A stretch of DNA of 64,000 nucleotides from Aradus depressus (Eukaryota > Arthropoda > Insecta > Hemiptera > Aradidae): NCBI GenBank assembly GCA_963662175.1, contig OY759219.1, positions 24,904,908 to 24,968,907 of the forward strand. Direction: 5' to 3'. The position numbers and the translations under genes are program-made. The notes beneath the pieces were generated by a model. The model saw only the letters and a list, made by a program, of their open reading frames with translations, did no database searches and was not told the origin of the DNA. Shown here piece by piece: positions 1 to 10,439 of this stretch; the stretch's first letter is position 1, and every line of letters starts with the position of its first letter.

Positions 1-275
1 GGTCACCCCAAATACAGGTACCGCACACGACGAGTTCTGAGGTACAAGCTCGGCGCGTGGCGTATCACCTTTTTTTTGTTGTCTGCTTTGAATAGGGGTG
101 CTTATAAGTATCATCCCTAACCCCCTGCATTTGATCTGCTCCAGTGATTAATGTGCACAATTAACTCGAAAACAAAATTTGAGCACAACGATATACATAA
201 CGCCAGATCGATCCATAGCAATAATTTTCAATAATTATAATAAAAAAAATGTCCGGTGAATCACATAAAACCGGC

Positions 276-632
276 CAAGAACTTCCACACAACGAATTAA
301 TCAAATAACTTTTAGCTCCGAGTTCGAATTCATGTATAAAATTTTGTGTCAATAATTCATTATATCGGCAGTTATTAGAGCTTTTTAGCTCTCCCTAATC
401 CCCCCTTCCCTCTGGTCGATTTGTCTGAAAAACAATGGATATCGTCGTTAGAGGTTTCTGGATAGAAATATAAAATTTCGTGTCGATACATTCATTCCAT
501 CGGGAGTTATCGTGTTCACAGACAGACAAACATTTCCTTTATCATATTTGGAATCTAGAGGTAAAATTCCGTTGAAAACTCCGCATCGAATTTTTGACCG
601 ATTCATAACTTCCCCTATACTTCGTATTATTT
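276..632 (-). repeat. Family R repeat copy
   Basis: Minus-strand copy of the dominant repeat. It holds two body modules, each with the words for a 'cat tac atc ggc agt tat' type core, and ends at 'ACTTCCCCTATACTTCGTA', the hairpin end of the family. The start near the CGAATTAATCAA word is kept but the outer GGTGAATCACC end is not visible. Confidence 0.75.
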
Positions 633-1105
633 TTGTACTTTATGAAGCTATCAGAAAATTATGATAATAAATTTTAAACATATTTGTTCCTTACATATTA
701 TGTATTTCAAAGAATACAATGTTGACTCTCCAGTTGATGTTTTTAATAAAACAGGTGCTCCCGAAAAAAGTAAATATACTTTTATATATATATATATATA
801 TATAAAGAAACAGTGCCAGCTAAATTTATATTTTAAAATTACAAAATCGGTTCTAGTATCATATTTTGTTGTTTATTCAAATCGAAATGAATAGGCCTAC
901 ATAGCGGATTTGAAATTGCGGTCCCATACCAAATAACACCCCTTTAATGTAATGTTATAATCAGATAAACATAAAGTTTGAAAGAATAATAAAAATCAAT
1001 CACAGAAGTACTAAATTCATCATCAAACATTCACTATTTTTTTTTTTTTTAAATAAGAACAATTTTAATAATATCATGCTGGGGAGGGGGTGGAGGAAAC
1101 ATTGC
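633..1105. other. AT-rich spacer, no gene seen
   Basis: AT-rich sequence with a short TA tract near 785-802 and a T11 run near 1038. Short ORFs here have no family features and no codon signal. Confidence 0.5.
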
Positions 1106-1169
1106 ATATATATACATGTATATACGTACACATATATACATGTATATATGTACACATATATATATATGT
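1106..1169. repeat. (TA)n / ACATGTA microsatellite
   Basis: Alternating TATATACATG and TACACATATA words, self-complementary, immediately left of the large palindrome that follows. Confidence 0.8.
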
Positions 1170-1170
1170 G

Positions 1171-1346
1171 GTTTACACTAATTTATATAATTTTATGGCA
1201 CATTGCCAGGTATTGTTTATTCCTTTCGGTTTTGATATGTATTTGTAGTTGAATATGTATATATTCAACTACAAATACATATCAAAACCGAAAGGAATAA
1301 ACAATACCTGGCAATGTGCCATAAAATTATATAAATTAGTGTAAAC
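1171..1346. repeat. 176-bp near-perfect palindrome
   Basis: Two 88-nt arms are reverse complements with only a G:T pair next to the centre (between 1258 and 1259). The left arm begins GTTTACACTAATTTATATAA and the right arm ends with its complement. There is essentially no spacer. It could be a foldback transposon, a hairpin-mediated inverted duplication, or a fold-back read/assembly artefact. No protein is encoded. Confidence 0.92.
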
Positions 1347-2640
1347 AATAGATAATAATTGATCCTACTAAACTATAATCTACGCGAGTAATAAAATTAT
1401 TAATTATAATTAAAAGTTATTAATTTTATTAGGACAAAAGTGAAAATGCCTGAACTGGGCCCAACTTTTAATGAATGGGGGTTGTTGGGTCGGCGCGTGC
1501 CTGCATAGCGTTATTATTTCTAAGTGAAATTTCTAAGTAATGCAACTGTTTAATGAAAGTATTTGCACAAGCATAATAATTAATAAAAATTGTATTTAAT
1601 TAATATAATATTGATTATTATACATAAAAATAAAGTTTTTTTAGAGTAGGTACTTTAAGACAGTTGAAATTTTTTTCTTTTGTCAATGACAAGGAATTTT
1701 ATCCAATTGATAATATGAAAATTTGATATTCAAAATTAAATTTGAAGGAGTGACACATGTCAAATTTCATTACCAATGACATCCTTATTAAATTTATTAC
1801 AGGAACATTTTACAATGAAGAATCAAAATCTGACTATATTTACAATTTCCTATTGCCACTTTTGACTTTCAATTAGAATATTATCATTATTAAAAAAGGA
1901 TAATTTACAATTTAAATTACGAAAAACAATATCATGATTTAACCTGTAAAAAAAACCCTAATATAGTTTAAACAATAGGCTTAGAGGAACAAAATAGTCT
2001 TGGACGAAAATTGAATAGAATTTTGGAACATTTTGACAGCTAGCTACTAGCTAAATGACAATATAGCAAAATTGGTTATGTTGTTCTTCTAACTAAATTG
2101 AGGGGTAGAAAATGTGTTACCTGTGCAATCATTGTTAGTGACAAAAAAAAAATGTTATCAATTAATGACCCGTATGACAGGAGAGATAAGATTTACCTCA
2201 ACTTTAAGATAATCATTTGACGTTTATTAAGGTCATTCCTCTTTTTATATTATTATTTATTATATTTGTTTAAATTATAACAATTATTATTAGAAAGCAA
2301 GAAGGAGGGGGTCCCTGTTATCTGGGGTGGTTTTTGTTGGTTGTGGACCCGGTTGTCTTTGTATGATGATGACCCTACAGACGATGGTAAAACTCGATAG
2401 ACAAAATCATTATTGTTCGCTAATGATGTATCGAAACAATCAACAAGGAACCCCTAGATTTTTAATTAACAGAACTTGCTCCGCTATTTAGCTTACACAA
2501 TAGGTTTTAATGATATCAGAGTGCGATGAACTTTTTCAATGTGGGAGGATAAAAAAAAAAAAAAAATTTACCTTGTGCGATCCTGACAGCCGGCATTTTT
2601 ATCCTCATTTTGAAAGAAATAATTCAATTGTTTGAATATA
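1347..2640. other. Spacer, no gene seen
   Basis: AT-rich with homopolymer runs. No ORF, splice-flanked exon, tRNA or named repeat family was recognised here. Confidence 0.5.
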
Positions 2641-2779
2641 TATTATATTTTTTTTTTTATTTATTTATAAAGTTGTCACTGTGGGTCACATGTCCACTAT
2701 GTATACACACTTTTGGGTAGGGGAAGAAAAAGGAAAAAAAAAAAAAAAAAAAAACTAAAAAATATTTCGCACGGGTATT

Positions 2780-2990
2780 TGGGTACGGCGGGCGGCGGGT
2801 AGAGTGGACAGTGAGGTGGGATCCACTCCTCACTAAGTCCCGGGAAGTACTGGCCGGAGGAGGGGGCTGGACCCCGGCCTTCGGTTTAAGTCGGCATTGT
2901 TCGGTAACATGCCGACTCACAACCCCCACTCCTCCTCCCTTAACAACCCCTCCCGCCCTAGGGGTAGTTTTAGACACCAAGATCCTTATT
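2780..2990. other. GC-rich island of unknown origin
   Basis: A GC-rich patch (GGCGGGCGGCGGG, CCGGAGGAGGGGGCTGG, CCTCCCGCCC) in otherwise AT-rich DNA. Open frames on both strands are explained by base composition (Pro/Gly-rich on one strand) and show no domain. It may be a fragment of an unrecognised transposon. Confidence 0.4.
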
Positions 2991-3127
2991 TCTCTTCTCT
3001 TTCGATTGCCTCTGTTTCAATTGCGTGATTATAAGCTGTTGCAATTAGAGGAGTAAATTGATATATTAATTAATTAAGATAATACTGAAAATATTGAAAC
3101 ATATGTAGTGTAGCTACTATTTTAAAA

Positions 3128-3561
3128 TTTGGCGTAGCTAGCATTATTCTCTGGGGGGGGCAGGGGTCAACACGACCGAGATAATAGGTTACATTTCACA
3201 ATCATATTTTTAGTTTAAGTTTAATTAAACTTAATAAATAACAATCAGGTACCAGACACAAAATATTGTTATGATATAACAAAATAATCAACACAAATTT
3301 AAATCAACAATTAAAATTTTCATGAGTCTAGTCATCCAATCTTATACACCTTAATTTAATTTTATTTTTTCAGCAAATCGGTCCAACACTTTTTCAGCTG
3401 AAATTGATTTTTTACTATTTCATTCTCGTGCAGCTGATAGCACTAAATGTTCCTACTCTAAAAAACAAAATCGGGTACATTAGATCGCAATTTTCTGGGG
3501 GGGAGCACTGGGAATTCTGGGGGGGCATACCCACTCCCCCCGCCCCTAGCTACGCCAACGC
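3128..3561. mobile_element. hAT-like MITE, TTTTAAAA target duplication
   Basis: Inverted termini TTGGCGTAGCTAG (left) and CTAGCTACGCCAA (right), each followed inward by G-rich/C-rich runs. TTTTAAAA flanks both sides (3120-3127 and 3562-3569), the 8-bp duplication expected of hAT elements. The interior is AT-rich and has no transposase. Termini resemble, but are not identical to, family M. Confidence 0.75.
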
Positions 3562-3635
3562 TTTTAAAACATCAAAAATTGAAATAAATAAATAAAAATA
3601 TTAGTTCTCCAGCTATATGAAATTATGTAATCGAA

Positions 3636-4215
3636 CAGTAATTCGATTTTAATTTTTTACCAAAATTACATGTTTTCCAACAACCTGCTCAAAAAAAAAA
3701 AATATATATATATACATTCCTGTCTATGTGTAGGTCTGTGAACATGTTACTCCCGATAGGTTGAATAATTTGACACGAAATTTTATATTTCAGCCTAAAT
3801 AATGGGGGGATTACCAGAGGGCTTAACACCGAAGACAAACACACTTCCGGTGTAATGAAAGTATAGACACGAAATTTCATATAATTCAAAACCTCATGAG
3901 GACGACACTCATCAATTTTCAGGCGAATCGGCCAAAGGAAAGTGGACTCAAAAACAATATTAATTGCCAGTGTAATGAACGTATCGACATGAAATTTAGA
4001 AATTTGGTTAAAGAGAGAGAGCAAAAACATAATTGATTATTTCCGGCTGGGGAAGTACATTGCCGGTGATTCATCAAAGTATATAAATTCAAATTTCTGT
4101 AAGGACGACCCCTATCAATTTTTAGTGAAATCGGTAGAAGGGAAGGAGGGCTTAGGAAGAGGGTGGGAATTAGGGAGGGCTTAACACATAAACCCCAATG
4201 GCTGCCATTGTTTAC
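3636..4215 (+). repeat. Family R copy with extra module
   Basis: Plus-strand copy with several body modules, reaching CTGGGGAAGTACATTGCCGG near 4050-4070 and a degraded GGTGATTCA end. A further partial module (AAGGACGACCCCTATCAATT to GGGCTTAACACATAAACCCC) follows directly, so two copies or an over-long copy abut. Confidence 0.75.
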
Positions 4216-4849
4216 TTTGTGAATCACATACGTGCCTACAAGGAATTTTACTCCAATTTTATGGTATTTTTCCAGACATGAATCAAAAAGCAAAAATATA
4301 AAAATAATTATTTGGTCATCCATTAGATATTCTAATTCTGGAATATTTTTTCATCTTACTTCTAAATTTTTAATTCACATTAAAAAAAAAACTCTTGGGG
4401 TTTGATCCGAAAAATAGAACGACTGCTCTTTCTACCTCTTCCGTGAATGAAACATTTTGTCGTATTGAGTGACATATCGTTTTAGAGGTCTCGTCATAAT
4501 ATTTTTGTGCCTTTAAATATAAGGAAATATTGTGATCGTACGAAAATCCAAGTTCAAGTTTTCAAAATGAGATAAAATCTGGAAGTTTATGGTCGCTCGT
4601 CGCGATTGAAGCTATGAATTTGAATTTTGAAATTAAGAAGTCGCATGTGCTGACTTAGATCTGATTAGTTTTTGTCTGAATTTTTACAAAAATTGAGAAC
4701 TTTTTACAGTACGATACAAAATATCGCTTATATTATAACTATAATCAAAAATATTTTCCTATAAAAGTTTCAGAGACCATTGAAAGGCACATTTCATATG
4801 GGAAAGGATTTTCTGCAAGCTGTACGGTTTGCGAAATATTTAATTGGTT

Positions 4850-5048
4850 TGAATTGAGCCCCAACTTCTGATCGTCCTTTTCTCTTTGACCGATTTCGCT
4901 AAAATTCGACATAAATCTTCCACATTGGGTCCTCGATCGACATCCAACATTTTGAGTAGATACACTCATTGATACAGTAATTGAGGTTATTCTGTTCGAC
5001 TTTTATTGAATTAAATCGATCGAAATACTGATCGATTACATAACATCG
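4850..5048 (-). repeat. Family R fragment, divergent
   Basis: One degraded module: TTGAGCCCCAACTTCTGATCG, then TTTGACCGATTTCGC and an end like GATCGATTACATAAC. More diverged than neighbours. Confidence 0.55.
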
Positions 5049-5079
5049 TATGACTAAGAAATTTTTTGTTGATGAAACT

Positions 5080-5382
5080 TATTGATACTCAGCCAAATCG
5101 GACAAAGGTAAAGAGGGACTTGATGATGAGGGGGGAAGGGGGGCATAAGACAAAAAACCGTTTTAACAGGACGACACCTATTAATTTTCAGCGGATTCAG
5201 TCGAGAGGAAGGATGGAATCAGTGTGGTGGCTCAACCTTCAAAACTGCCAATAGAATGAATGTCTAGACACATATTTAAGTATGAGGACTCATGATTTTT
5301 ATTATAAAACCGTTGTTTGGTTTTGATGGGAGAGCGAAAACTTAATTGATTATTTTGAGTGATTCACCGACAACTGTTTTAC
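5080..5382 (+). repeat. Family R fragment
   Basis: Starts inside the body (TCAGCCAAATCGGACAAAGG) and runs to the terminal GATTCACCGAC at 5372-5382. The next copy starts about 10 bases later, so two R units lie head to tail. Confidence 0.7.
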
Positions 5383-5387
5383 TTCCC

Positions 5388-6050
5388 CACCTATACAAAG
5401 TATAGGGAAAGTTTGTAATCGAACAAAAATGCGATATTAACGAGTGTCTGTGAACATAACTCCCGATAGAGTGAGTAAATCGACACATAATTTTATATGT
5501 CAACCCCATACGGACAACACCTATAGATTTTCAGCCAAAAAGAAGCAGGATTAGGGGAGGGGCTTAACTCAAAAACACTAATAACTGCCGTTGTAATGAA
5601 TGCTTCGACATATAATTTCATATGTCAAATTTCAGCTATATCAGCCCATGAAGAAAGTGGTTCAGGAGAGGGGGCTCAACTCAAAAACCTTAATATTTTC
5701 CAATCTTATTTTTATATATAATATTTATACTCGTTTACCTACCCTACCCTAGGTGAATAAAAATTTAGGGTAGGCAAAATTTAGGACTTTCACAGCAGAG
5801 TCGGGCTCATCTCCACCAGAGTGACGAAAGAGCGCTCTGGTAGTAGGCGATATGACCTCGTAGTTAAAGCCCGGGCATGAATCATAAAACGTAACCTAAC
5901 CTATAATATCCAATTTATCGATACAAGATTAATGAGGATTTAGAAGCCCCTATGTTGGTCATCTATTGAATAATAGGTATGGAGGGGGAGCAAAAAATTA
6001 ATAGATTAATACGTTCTGGGGAAGTACACTGCCGGTGATTTACCAAGGAC
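5388..6050 (+). repeat. Family R copy split by a SINE
   Basis: Begins ACTTCCCCACCTATACAAAG, the hairpin start, and ends GGAAGTACACTGCCGGTGAT. A 3' SINE piece (5737-5903) sits between two body modules, so the SINE is younger than this R copy. Confidence 0.75.
5737..5903 (+). mobile_element. Family S SINE, 5'-truncated
   Basis: Carries only the 3' half: AGGTGAATAAAAATTTAGGG, the GCGCTCTGGTAGTAGGCGAT block, AAGCCCGGGCATG and a tail AACCTAACC. The tRNA-like head is missing, as is usual for LINE-mobilised copies that stop reverse transcription early. Confidence 0.85.
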
Positions 6051-6495
6051 TTTTTGTTATTATATTTTTCTCTATTCTAATCTCAAACTTGTAGTATCTT
6101 TAAGGTTAATAAAAAAAAGAAATGATAAAAACATATTATGTTAACAAATCTATCTGGAAGTTTTTTCTTCCGTACTCTGATATATATTTCTTCATACTGT
6201 AATCGCTTCTGACGCGAAGCATGTACGATTTATCTAATCCATGGATAAGTTTTTAAAGAAATTTTCTCGATGAATCAAGTTGTTAGTTCATGGAATCACA
6301 TATCAAAATATGAAAAAATATCTATATGACAAATACAAAAAAAAAAAAATATCATGTCAAAATATTTTTAAAAAAAGTTTATAAGTTAGGAAGAAGATTA
6401 AATTTTTTTTTTTTAATATCAATATTTATTATTTTTTTTTTTAAATTAAGAATTGTAGGATTTATTTTTATTGTGTTTAACATGTAAGGCCCCAG
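6051..6495. other. Spacer, no gene seen
   Basis: AT-rich, with poly-A and poly-T runs. No coding or RNA signal was found. Confidence 0.5.
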
Positions 6496-6497
6496 AA

Positions 6498-6690
6498 ACT
6501 AAAGGACATCGCTGAATCACCGGCAATGAAGGAATCAATTTACCTGTTGATATATTTATTCTATCTGGAGTTATCGTTCACAGGCACACACAAAGATCAT
6601 TATATCGTTTTTGGAATCAGGAGGTCCGAAATTTTGGAATGTGCGTTGAAAAAGCATTGAATTTTTGACCGATCACATAACTTTCCCTGT
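6498..6690 (-). repeat. Family R fragment
   Basis: Contains CGCTGAATCACCGGCAATGA at one end and AATTTTTGACCGATCACATAAC at the other, but most of the body is deleted between them. Confidence 0.65.
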
Positions 6691-6765
6691 GCTTCATTTA
6701 GCTGGAGATGTAAGATCAATGGAAAACCACTTTATTACAACCTGGGGGCAATTTTTGCCTACTAC

Positions 6766-6915
6766 CAGAGGTCTCTTTCATCGCTCTGATGGACATGAGC
6801 CCGACTCTACTGTGAGAGTGCTAAAGTGCTTGCCTACCGAGGTCTACGTCTACCATGGATAGGGGTCTTAACGAGTACCTAAAATCGCACAGGCTCGGGA
6901 CCATCGCTTAATATC
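6766..6915 (-). mobile_element. Family S SINE, old fragment
   Basis: Reverse-strand match to the SINE middle and 3' half (ACATGAGCCCGACTCTACTG, GGGGTCTTAACGAGTACCT, CAGGCTCGGGACCATCGCTT) with many substitutions. Confidence 0.7.
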
Positions 6916-7125
6916 TGTGCTACCCGCCACCCGGGAAATTTGAAATTCAAATAACTCCCGATGAAATGGGCACGAAATTTGATATATGATTAAATTCTAC
7001 TTCCCATTCCAAATTGCAAACTTTAACTTTGGAGGACACAAGTATTGATTCGTTGATTTTTTCTAGAGGATATTGTCAAAAAAATAAAAAAGAAGGTACC
7101 TCTTGAAAAAATACCGGAAAAAGTC

Positions 7126-7432
7126 AACGGTAGTTCAGTGGTCTGCGTGCTTGCTTTCTGAGCTCAAGATCATGGGTTCGAAACACGGCCAAGGCTCTTA
7201 GTTTACTTTATCTGGGATAGACTTAAGCAAGCCGACCTTCGGATGGTCCCGAGCCTGTACGACATCAGGCCTCCCCTAAGTGAATAAAAATTTAGGTTAG
7301 GCAAAATTTAGGACTCGCACAGTGGAGTCCGGCTCATGTCCATCAGCGTGACGAAAAAGCTCTCTGGTAGTAGACGATATGACCTCGTAGTTAAAGCCCG
7401 GACATTAGTCATAATAACTACCTAACATCCCA
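7126..7432 (+). mobile_element. Family S SINE, near full length
   Basis: Head with A box (GTAGTTCAGTGGTCTG) and B box (GGTTCGAAACA), central CTTCGGATGGTCCCGAGCC with a deletion of the GACGTTAAGCGAT block, and the tail CATAATAACTACCTAAC. Diverged from the S consensus. Confidence 0.85.
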
Positions 7433-7511
7433 GAGAAGTTTAATAAACACAAGTATGTTGTGTTTTCACTGGAGTTCGAAACCCTAATTTCAAAAATTAA
7501 AAAAAAAAAAA

Positions 7512-7842
7512 AATGTGTGTGAGTCTATGAAGGAGATAACTCCTGAACGAATAAATGCATCGAAATGAAATTTTTTATGAGCATCCAGAACTCCATAAGG
7601 ACGACACCTTTTGATTTTCAGTCAAATCAACTGAAGAGAAAGGAGCGATAGAGGGTGGGAGGGGCTTAAAACAAATCCTTTAAAAACTGCCATTGTAATA
7701 AATGTATGGACTCAAAATTATGTATGAGGATTGCTGATTGCTTGAGGCCGATTGCTTTTGAAAAAAGAGCAAAAACTTAGTTAATTAATTCGTGATGGCT
7801 CCTGAGATGGATCCTGGTTGACCAGTGATTTATCGACGACAT
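7512..7842 (+). repeat. Family R copy
   Basis: Body from GAGATAACTCCTGAACGAAT to the end region TTAATTCGTGATGGCT and GTGATTTATCGACG. The CTGGGGAAGTA word is mutated. A 31-nt poly-A run lies shortly downstream at about 7874. Confidence 0.65.
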
Positions 7843-7867
7843 TTTAAAACTTTTTTTTAAAATCTAT

Positions 7868-7904
<37 letters not shown>

Positions 7905-8402
7905 ATTCCTTGAACATCAGTTTTTGGGACAGGATTATACAGTGCCTAGACAAAATTGCATAAAAGTTTCAAAGAGAATGACCCACGAACCCTGGTAGAT
8001 ATCATGACGAGGAAAAACAGTCGTATATGCATTTAAAGTATTGTCACGAAATGATTTTCGTGAGGATGACAGTAAATGAGACTCATTCTTACAATGGGTC
8101 TATGATGTTAGCACACTGGGCTTCACGAAGGACCTACATAGTTTTATAGGATAGCCTTAGAAGGCGATGACTTTCTTCAAAATGTTCCTGAGAATTCTTA
8201 AATCAAAATGATCACTCTAAAGTTTCGTCAGGTTTGGGTGTGTTTTTTTAAAGAGATAGAAAGGTAAGTGGTATTCCAAGTAATCACATTAAGGGAACAC
8301 ATAAGCACATAAAAAAACCTGTGCACGTAATACAATTTATGGACTGTGCTGCATCTAATTTCTTCACAAGACCAAAAATTTAATATATAGAGAGGCAAGG
8401 AT
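7843..8402. other. Spacer with poly(A), no gene seen
   Basis: Holds an uninterrupted run of about 31 A near 7874-7904. No coding features were seen. Confidence 0.5.
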
Positions 8403-8513
8403 CTTTCACGAGCATATGATATCGTACAGTCTCGAGACCATCGCTTAGCTATAAACTAATAGTAATAAACTAAAGGCCTCGGTCGGGTTTCGAACCCACG
8501 TTCTTGAGAACTT
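8403..8513 (-). mobile_element. Family S SINE head fragment
   Basis: Reverse-strand head: GGCCTCGGTCGGGTTTCGAA (B box region) joined to a degraded central part (CGTACAGTCTCGAGACCATC). Confidence 0.7.
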
Positions 8514-8649
8514 ATACAATATATAATATAATATTCGCGCCCTCTTATTTTTTATATAATAATTTTTTTTTTTTTTTTGTAATATTATTATTTCATTATT
8601 TTTTTATTTTATTTCATTTTTTATTATATGTGTATATAATATATATTGT

Positions 8650-8987
8650 AGCGGGCGCCGGTAGCTCAGTGGTATGCGTGCTTGCCTTCTGAGCTCAAGA
8701 TCGTGGGTTCGAAACCCGACCGAGGCCTTTTAGTTTATTTTATTTGGGAGGTAAAATAAACTTAAGCACGCCGTCCTTCGATGGTTAGGCGATGGTCCCG
8801 AGCCTGTACGATATCAGGTACTCGTTAAAGACCCCTACCCTATGTGAATAAAAATTTAGGGTAGGCAAAATTTAGGACTCCCACAGTAGAGTCGGACTCA
8901 TGTCCACCAGAGTGACGAAAGAGCGCTCTGGTAGTAGGCGATATGACCTCGTAGTTAAAGCCCAGGCATGAGTCATAAAACCTAACC
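8650..8987 (+). mobile_element. Family S SINE, full length with 13-bp TSD
   Basis: Reference copy of the family. A tRNA-like head (A box TAGCTCAGTGGTATG, B box GGTTCGAAACC) is followed by a central domain with CCCGAGCCTGTACG, an AT-rich link TGAATAAAAATTTAGGG, a GCGCTCTGGTAGTAGGCGAT block and a CCTAACC tail. It is flanked by a perfect duplication TAATATATATTGT (8637-8649 and 8988-9000), which fixes both ends and shows target-primed insertion. Internal pol III promoter elements are present; no protein is encoded. Confidence 0.95.
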
Positions 8988-9048
8988 TAATATATATTGT
9001 TATTATTATTTGTTTTCTTGCTCTTTTCTATATTTCGCAAATTGTGAT

Positions 9049-9090
9049 CTGATGAAGGAAGGGACGTAAGAGCGTCCCGAAATTTCGACC
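9049..9090 (+). other. CTGATGA...GAAA stem motif
   Basis: CTGATGA at 9049-9055, then a 6-bp stem GGGACG/CGTCCC (9061-9066 with 9073-9078) directly followed by GAAATTTCG. The order resembles a hammerhead ribozyme core (CUGAUGA, stem II, GAAA), but five extra bases separate CTGATGA from the stem, so a working ribozyme is unlikely as written. It is probably part of a retroelement tail. Confidence 0.4.
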
Positions 9091-9519
9091 TGAGTAAGAA
9101 ACTTCGGGAAGAGTAAAAAATATTTATCTTAATTTTAATTAAATTAAAAATGTATCTACTGTATTTATTAATATTCATATTTTTATACTCATATATTCAA
9201 GTATTTTTTTATTAATTTCATTTTATTTTTTTGTATTATTATTAATTCTAATACATGTGTGCCAGACTCTAAGTGTTATATCTGTTTATGTCTCTAATTT
9301 ATAAGTTGTCTTAATGTGTACTTTTTTTTCTTTTGTTTCTTTTTCAACGCATCGGCTACTATGGCCATTAGCGTTTCTGACTCAGGAGACATTGAGTGAG
9401 GTGGCCCAGAGCACCCTATCAGAGAGAGGCCAGCCCAGCTCATCTCGTCTCACTATCATCGCAAACCGCTACCTACCACCAAGGTGGAGCGAGCAACATA
9501 AGCTTGGGTCAACACATTT

Positions 9520-10437
9520 CAGAATTCATTAGACATTTTTAAGTCTCTCAAGAATCGTAGAAGATTTCTGAAGTGCGGAGAGTTCTCTTGGAAAATCTCA
9601 AAGAGGTTCGCATGTTTATGTGCAGCTTCTCGTTGGTTTGTCAGCGCATTGCAGTCCTCTATTAGATTCCGCACTGTTAAAGCACATACACAGAATCGGC
9701 ATCGGGGTTGTTCTTCTTTAACCAGGAGGTGACCATGAGTGAGTCTTATATGACGATGGCAAGTCTGGTCAGGGTGATCTTCTCCCGCCTGGACAGCTCC
9801 TTTGGGAAAACAGAAGGCCGGAGGTGAGGTTAGGGTTCAATTCATACCACAAAGTATAAATACTTTTACTCATGAGTAGTATCGATTAGGGTTTGTATCA
9901 CTGCATGAGGTATTACCCTCATCGATATACGAGTATATCACTTGTCCGCGGATCGTCATTCGAGTTCAGTATTTTATTGTAACAACAAATAAAAGAAAAT
10001 TGTAAGAAAATAAACGGTGAACGATTTTGATTAATTGAAAACTTTATATAATTTTTGTAAGTGTTGAAATTTGAAACGAGTACTTTGAATCGATACAAGT
10101 AATATCTATTCGATACCTACCTTTCGAAAAGTACTTGGTATCGACTATAAGTATTGATACTTTACTTGTATTTACTTGTATCGATAGATCCCTAGGTGAA
10201 GTCTTGTCGCATCCATTCGTTGTACCACCGGCTAACCACTGCAGATCTGTCCCTTGCTATAAGGTCTTGAGGTCGTACAGGGACTTGTTGGTGGCACCTT
10301 GTTGCAGTTGCTGCTTTGGCTGCTCTGTCTGCTTCCTCATTACCAAAAATACCGATGTGGCTGGGAATCCGGTAAAAAACGATAACTTTCCCCCCAACAT
10401 GAAGTTGGTGGAGGAGTTCCAGGGAAATTCGAGCTAG
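9520..10437 (-). pseudogene. LINE relic: RNase H and C-terminal domain
   Basis: Minus-strand remains of a non-LTR retrotransposon polyprotein. The upstream part (10437 to 10203) reads VIVFYRIPSHIG then GNEEADRAAKAA, the RNase H signature of I-, R1- and Loa-type LINEs. The part after an inserted hAT (9822 to 9520) reads RRHIRLTHGHLL-like residues, EEQPRCRFC and ends HFRNLLRFLRDLKMSNEF before TGA at 9520-9522. One frameshift lies near the RLTHG motif. The reverse transcriptase itself is missing, so this is a dead 3' fragment. Removing the hAT and one TSD copy rejoins the two parts. Confidence 0.88.
9831..10194. mobile_element. 364-bp nonautonomous hAT inside LINE
   Basis: Begins TAGGGTTCAATT and ends GATAGATCCCTA. 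Flanking 8-mers GGTGAGGT (9823-9830) and GGTGAAGT (10195-10202) match at 7 of 8 positions, as expected of a hAT insertion. Subterminal sequence is rich in ATCGATAC/GTATCGAT words. It shares both ends with the longer element at 23278-24302, which keeps a BED-finger relic. Confidence 0.9.
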
Positions 10438-10439
10438 GG

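Noticed and set aside
2657..3056. Overlapping opposite-strand ORFs as a gene pair
   Set aside because: Both arise from GC-rich low-complexity sequence; no domain, no splice or promoter evidence.
3408..3595. 63-codon ORF as a gene
   Set aside because: Runs through the C-rich terminus of the hAT-like element.
8650..8730. tRNA gene
   Set aside because: A and B boxes are intact, but the acceptor arms do not pair fully and the same head heads a 340-bp dispersed repeat with TSDs; it is a SINE promoter.
9049..9090. Functional hammerhead ribozyme
   Set aside because: Five extra bases between CTGATGA and stem II and no clear stem I/III with a cleavage triplet; kept only as a motif.
10135..10437. 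100-codon plus-strand ORF as a gene
   Set aside because: Antisense of the LINE RNase H domain; part also runs through the hAT end.
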